From: Candidatus Sulfotelmatobacter sp.
GTDB taxonomy: Bacteria; Acidobacteriota; Terriglobia; Terriglobales; Acidobacteriaceae
Direction: 5' to 3'
Assembly: GCA_017883385.1 (NCBI GenBank)
Contig: JADGNQ010000040.1
Span: forward strand, 1-39,003
Length of the DNA: 39,003 nucleotides
The translations under genes were made by a program, and so were the position numbers. A model generated the notes under the pieces. That model did not search any database. It was not told the origin of the DNA and saw only the letters and a program-made list of their open reading frames with translations. Shown here piece after piece: positions 35,940 to 39,003 of this stretch (position 1 is its first letter; each line of letters starts with the position of its first letter).

Positions 35940-35963
35940 ACATATAAACGTTGTATACTATGT
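35940..35963 (+). promoter_or_regulatory. GntR promoter with overlapping palindrome; probable leaderless start
   Basis: Inverted ACATA (35940-35944) and TATGT (35959-35963) enclose TATACT (35954-35959), a near-perfect -10 box. Transcription would begin around 35966, only about two bases before the ATG at 35968. No ribosome-binding site precedes that ATG, which fits a leaderless message. Overlap of palindrome and -10 suggests self-repression. Confidence 0.45.
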
Positions 35964-35967
35964 ATTC

Positions 35968-36771
35968 ATGTTGGCCAAGCAATCGATCACTCCAAACCTC
36001 GAACCGGGCGTCGCGCCCAATGCTGAGTCTCTTGGGCTGGTGCTCGACAGTGCCAGTTTCGTCCCCTACTACGAGCAGATCGTGGACCGGGTACGCAACC
36101 TGATCAAGGGCGGTGAACTCCATCAGGGAGAGGTTTTCTGCTCCGAGGGCGAAGTCGCCCGCACGCTAGGCATCAGCAAGATGCCCGTTCGGCAGGCATT
36201 TCAGAAGCTCCGCTCCGAAGGCCTATTGATTATGGCCAAAGGGAAGCGGCCGATCATTGGGTCTGGACGTGTCCCGTGGGATTTCCAGCAACTGCGTGGC
36301 TTCAGCGAAGAGATGCGGCGGCGCGGGTTGGTCCCCTCGGCCAAGGTCCTGGCTCTTGAGATCGAGGAACCGGATCCTGAGACTGCGCAAGCCCTCAAAC
36401 TCGCTGTGGATGAAAAGACATACTGCTTACAGCGCCTTCGGTTCGTGAACAAGAAACCAGTGGCGGTCGTCACCAGTCATTTGCCAGTTCGCCTTTTTCC
36501 CGGAATTGAGAAACAAGACCTGGCCAAGCAGTCCCTCTACTACGTCTTCGAAAACGTCTACCGGCGGAAGCTACAATGGGCCGAGGAAGTGATCGGCGCG
36601 GTCACTGCCGGCGAGGAGGAGGCGCGTATTTTGCAGACATCGCCCGGTAGCGCTCTCCTCTCGATCAAGGAAACGACCTACGATGCCCAGCGTATCCCGA
36701 TTGAATATAGTGTTTCGCTGTTGCGGGCTGACCGCTACACCGCCTCCGTTGTTTCGGTTCGCAAGACATAG
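35968..36771 (+). CDS. GntR-family repressor with UTRA effector domain (HutC subfamily)
   Basis: 267 residues from ATG 35968; earlier in-frame Mets (from 35833) give residues unlike the family. The winged HTH is at about residues 30-95 (VPYYEQIVDRVRNLIKGGEL, SEGEVARTLGISKMPVRQAF). The UTRA domain, at about 110-262 (LQRLRFVNKKPVAVVTSHLP, PIEYSVSLLRADRY), binds small ligands; several members bind sugar phosphates such as GlcN-6-P or GlcNAc-6-P. Divergent to the eight-gene glycan operon and flanked by AT-rich palindromes, it is very likely its local repressor, released by a sugar phosphate made by the ROK kinase. A decayed copy of this gene lies about 0.4 kb downstream in the opposite direction. 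Confidence 0.92.
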   Translation: MLAKQSITPNLEPGVAPNAESLGLVLDSASFVPYYEQIVDRVRNLIKGGELHQGEVFCSEGEVARTLGISKMPVRQAFQKLRSEGLLIMAKGKRPIIGSGRVPWDFQQLRGFSEEMRRRGLVPSAKVLALEIEEPDPETAQALKLAVDEKTYCLQRLRFVNKKPVAVVTSHLPVRLFPGIEKQDLAKQSLYYVFENVYRRKLQWAEEVIGAVTAGEEEARILQTSPGSALLSIKETTYDAQRIPIEYSVSLLRADRYTASVVSVRKT

Positions 36772-36844
36772 ATGTTACACAGCAGGCTCCGTTTGTGAAC
36801 GTCAACTGCGCTGGTGACACCAATATTGCAAAGCGTGGCGACAG

Positions 36845-37114
36845 GTGCGGTCGGAGCAACAACGGCACGACTATCAACGGTCGCAAGGAAATAACCGCCG
36901 CAAAGGCAAACGCTGGACGCCAATCGAAGACGCAAAGATGACTGTGGCCAAACGCCCGACAGACCACAAGTTGAGCAAGGCGATGGGCCGCTCAGGCAAT
37001 TGCAGGGTGGCTGGTTCCACCGTCCATCTCGCGGCACCGGCTCTTGCACGATTACGGCCTCGCAAGCGGGCGACAGTAACTACAATTCCGCCCCAGGGGT
37101 CCCACAATCGCTAA
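36845..37114 (+). pseudogene. Possible fragment of a small Myb/SANT-like DNA-binding protein
   Basis: The frame is very basic and has one stretch, KGKRWTPIEDAKMTVAKR, then a PTDHKLSKAMGRS, that resembles a SANT/Myb-like helix unit. The second half loses the pattern. It lies in the 825-bp gap between the GntR gene and the Cys-rich gene, beside the decayed GntR copy, so it is more likely debris than a working gene. Confidence 0.2.
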
Positions 37115-37154
37115 CGATCAACAAAGCTCTACGTATGCTGACGCTGTCCTGGTT

Positions 37155-37450
37155 TTGACATCAACACCCATGCGATCTCCTCTTCGGCCCAGTGCAGCTT
37201 TCGGCGGTAGACGGACTCAATCACGTGGTATACGGATTGCTTTTCCAGGTCATATTTCTCAATGCCGAAGGAGATAGATCTGGCAGACAGCTTGTGACCA
37301 ACGCAACCGGCTCGTCGTTAAACCGGCGTAGACGCTTGATTCCGCATGCCTTCTCTGCGGCCAACTTCAGAGGCTGGCCCGATTCCTGGGCTGGTTCGTA
37401 CAGCTCAAGCGGCGGGACCTTAGCTCCTGGAGTCAATCCGCGACCCTGTG
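37155..37450 (-). pseudogene. Decayed inverted copy of a GntR/UTRA repressor gene
   Basis: Read on the minus strand, RGLTPGAK...EPAQESGQPLKLAAEK, then IKRLRRFNDEPVALVTS, aligns with the intact repressor's RGLVPSAKVLALEIEEPDP, then LQRLRFVNKKPVAVVTS. After a frameshift near 37264 the other frame continues with IEKYDLEKQSVYHVIESVYR and then RKLHWAEEEIAWV, which aligns with the intact IEKQDLAKQSLYYVFENVYR and RKLQWAEEVIGAV. The N-terminal HTH and the C-terminal end are missing. It is tail-to-tail with the intact gene. It is a relic of a second, diverged regulator. Confidence 0.8.
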
Positions 37451-37602
37451 GGGCAGTGCTATGAGAACCCCGTTCCATGTGAGCATGCAAGGTTGGTGAT
37501 CCAGCGGATAGCAGGATCTGACGGTAATCACAGCCTCACATCCCGGCAATCGCTACCCTTACTTCTTGTGGAGCAATCGACCAAGAGCCTAAACTTGTGA
37601 CA

Positions 37603-37974
37603 ATGATGCGTATACGAGCCGCCGTTGTGTTGTGGGCTGTACTGCTGTGGGCAGCCACGCCGGCGATCGCTTGTCTCTTGCCCGGCTTTGCCCCAACTTC
37701 CGCCGAGCGAGAGTGCTGCCATCACATGGCTGAGCACTGTGGGCACTCTGCCATGCCGGCCAGCCATAGTTGCTGCCACGTTACAGACCACCCGGAGACC
37801 ATGGTTGTTAAGGGGCAAGCGAACTTGCCGCTGAAGAATGCCATCGCTGCGGTTCCAGCCACTCCTTATGTTTATTTGCCCGCTGTTGTCGTGACATCGT
37901 CAAAATGCCTTGTTTTCTTTGAGTCACCCCCCGGCCAATCACCATCCGGTTTGTTGTCTGTCCTAAGGATCTAA
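37603..37974 (+). CDS. Small secreted Cys/His-rich protein, probable metal-binding
   Basis: 123 residues from ATG 37603; no strong ribosome-binding site is seen, and ATG 37606 is an alternative. A signal peptide (about 1-23) precedes a dense cluster of possible metal ligands: C38, C39, H40, H41, H45, C46, H48, H55, C57, C58, H59 and Met residues between them. The rest is low-complexity, with no known domain. It lies 102 bp before a CusC/TolC-like gene, so a role as a periplasmic metal (copper or silver) binding protein of that efflux system is likely but inferred. Confidence 0.7.
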   Translation: MMRIRAAVVLWAVLLWAATPAIACLLPGFAPTSAERECCHHMAEHCGHSAMPASHSCCHVTDHPETMVVKGQANLPLKNAIAAVPATPYVYLPAVVVTSSKCLVFFESPPGQSPSGLLSVLRI

Positions 37975-38076
37975 AGTCCTTCTTCCTACCTCCTGGCATT
38001 GGCGTGCAGGCACCCGTCCGCCTGAACTCTGCCAAGCCCATCTTCGGTTCGTTTTCGTTGATCGTGGAGAAGAGAG

Positions 38077-39003
38077 ATGAAGTTCTACGTTGTTCTTGCA
38101 CTCGTGATTTGTGCTTCCGTGGCACATGCGCAACAGCCTGACGTGGCCGCGCCGGACTCCGACCTGCTGGCTGGCAGCGAAGCGATGCTGACGCCCCCCC
38201 AACAGCATCACGCTTCGACGACGGTTCCACTCACACTGGCAGAACTCGAAGCCGAAGCTCTGGCAAATAACGCCGAAATCCGCGTTGCCGCCAGGCAGGT
38301 GCCTATTGCGGAGGCACACAGGGCGAGCGCTGGCGCGTTGGATGATCCGTCGTTCATGTATCGCGGATGGGGAACACCTCTCGCGAAACCTTGGGACCTG
38401 AATCAGACCCAGCACATGTTCATGTTCAGTCAGAACCTTCCTGGAGGAGGCAAGCGCCAACTGCGGTCGCGGCTCGCCGACGATGATGTTCAAGTCGCCA
38501 ACGCGAACGTCGAAACCAGGAAGCGCGACGTCCTTGTGCGCGTTCGTCAGTCCTTCTATGAACTTCTGCGGAACCAGGATGAACTCCGGTTCCACGACGA
38601 ACAAGTCGAACTGGCGCGTCAGGGCTTGGACTCTGCCCGGATCAAGTACATCGTTGGCAAAGTTTCGCAACAAGACATGCTGAAGGCGCAGATTGCCCTG
38701 ACCCGACTCGCCGAGCATCTCGTCACGCTGGAACAGGACAGTGACCTTGCACGGACCCGGTTAAACACACTCTTGGGGCGTGACCCGGGCGGGCCTCTCG
38801 AAGTTCTGGGCAGCTACACGCAGCCGGCAAAATTCCCCGCTCTTATCGATCTGGAAAGGATAGCCCTGGAGAACCGTCCAGAACTGGCGGCCATCTCGGA
38901 GGCCATTCATCAGGACGAAACCCGTACTCAGCTGGCGGAGAAGTCGCTTAAGCCCGACTACACACTCAGCGGCGGCTACATGCTTATGCCCGGAGATTCG
39001 CGC
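38077..39003 (+). CDS. TolC/CusC-family outer-membrane efflux protein, 3' end outside window
   Basis: 309 codons are visible and the frame is open at the window edge. ATG 38077 follows a GGAGAAG site. A signal peptide (about 1-19, ending AHAQ) is followed by the family's first helical hairpin: LTLAELEAEALANN, VAARQVPIAEAHRASAGALD, FSQNLPGGGKR. A long helix then leads to LNTLLGRDPGGPLEV, which closes the first repeat, and the second repeat starts at RPELAAISEAIHQDE. TolC-family trimers form the outer-membrane channel of RND and ABC efflux pumps. With the Cys/His-rich gene before it, a Cus-type heavy-metal efflux operon probably continues to the right. Confidence 0.93.
   Translation, partial: MKFYVVLALVICASVAHAQQPDVAAPDSDLLAGSEAMLTPPQQHHASTTVPLTLAELEAEALANNAEIRVAARQVPIAEAHRASAGALDDPSFMYRGWGTPLAKPWDLNQTQHMFMFSQNLPGGGKRQLRSRLADDDVQVANANVETRKRDVLVRVRQSFYELLRNQDELRFHDEQVELARQGLDSARIKYIVGKVSQQDMLKAQIALTRLAEHLVTLEQDSDLARTRLNTLLGRDPGGPLEVLGSYTQPAKFPALIDLERIALENRPELAAISEAIHQDETRTQLAEKSLKPDYTLSGGYMLMPGDSR

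Overview
The window looks like chromosome from an Acidobacteriota soil bacterium (class Terriglobia or close). This is an inference from gene style: a 1,261-residue TonB-dependent receptor with an N-terminal carboxypeptidase-regulatory-like domain, a DUF4382/DUF5666-type lipoprotein, a TIG-domain secreted protein, an SBBP-like propeller fragment, a high G+C content and many paralogous sensors. No rRNA, CRISPR array or complete tRNA was seen.

Layout. 1-5.6 kb: the C-terminal part of a membrane-anchored CHAT (caspase-like) protein converges on a three-gene sigma/anti-sigma/secreted-protein operon. A lipoprotein gene that ends in a strong terminator is divergent to that operon. 6.0-13.0 kb: five genes with 4-bp ATGA overlaps (the last overlap is longer) form what I read as an exopolysaccharide assembly line. 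It contains an ATP-grasp ligase, a TPR/beta-barrel outer-membrane protein, a TPR-membrane-PIG-L deacetylase fusion, a processive GT2 synthase fused to a glycoside-hydrolase-like domain, and a class-I glutamine amidotransferase (peptidase C26). The parts match the logic of the poly-GlcNAc Pga system, but they are recombined, and amide-bond making and breaking enzymes have been added. This is the best candidate for an undescribed system in the window.

13.1-22.6 kb: an accessory, signalling-rich and partly decayed stretch. It holds a truncated solo Cas1 with a C-terminal zinc ribbon and HTH, a hybrid histidine kinase, a Crp/Fnr regulator, a GAF-AAA+-Fis activator and a GAF-REC protein. A repeat-rich 1.4-kb region follows, with a perfect 66-bp direct repeat, an SBBP fragment, the 3' half of a tRNA-Ser(GCU) that looks like an integration scar, and a possible integrase stub.

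22.6-35.7 kb: one long minus-strand operon of eight genes for glycan use. In transcription order these are a DUF4434-like glycosidase, a two-domain glycosidase, a ROK kinase, a SIS-domain sugar-phosphate enzyme, an MFS transporter, a GH-A-like glycosidase, a GH43/117-like propeller enzyme and the TonB-dependent receptor. A divergent GntR/UTRA repressor sits at its head and probably controls it. The ROK plus SIS pair points to an amino sugar. A decayed inverted copy of the same GntR gene lies at 37.2-37.45 kb.

37.6-39.0 kb: a small Cys/His-rich secreted protein and the start of a CusC/TolC-family outer-membrane efflux gene, probably the head of a heavy-metal RND efflux operon that continues beyond the window.
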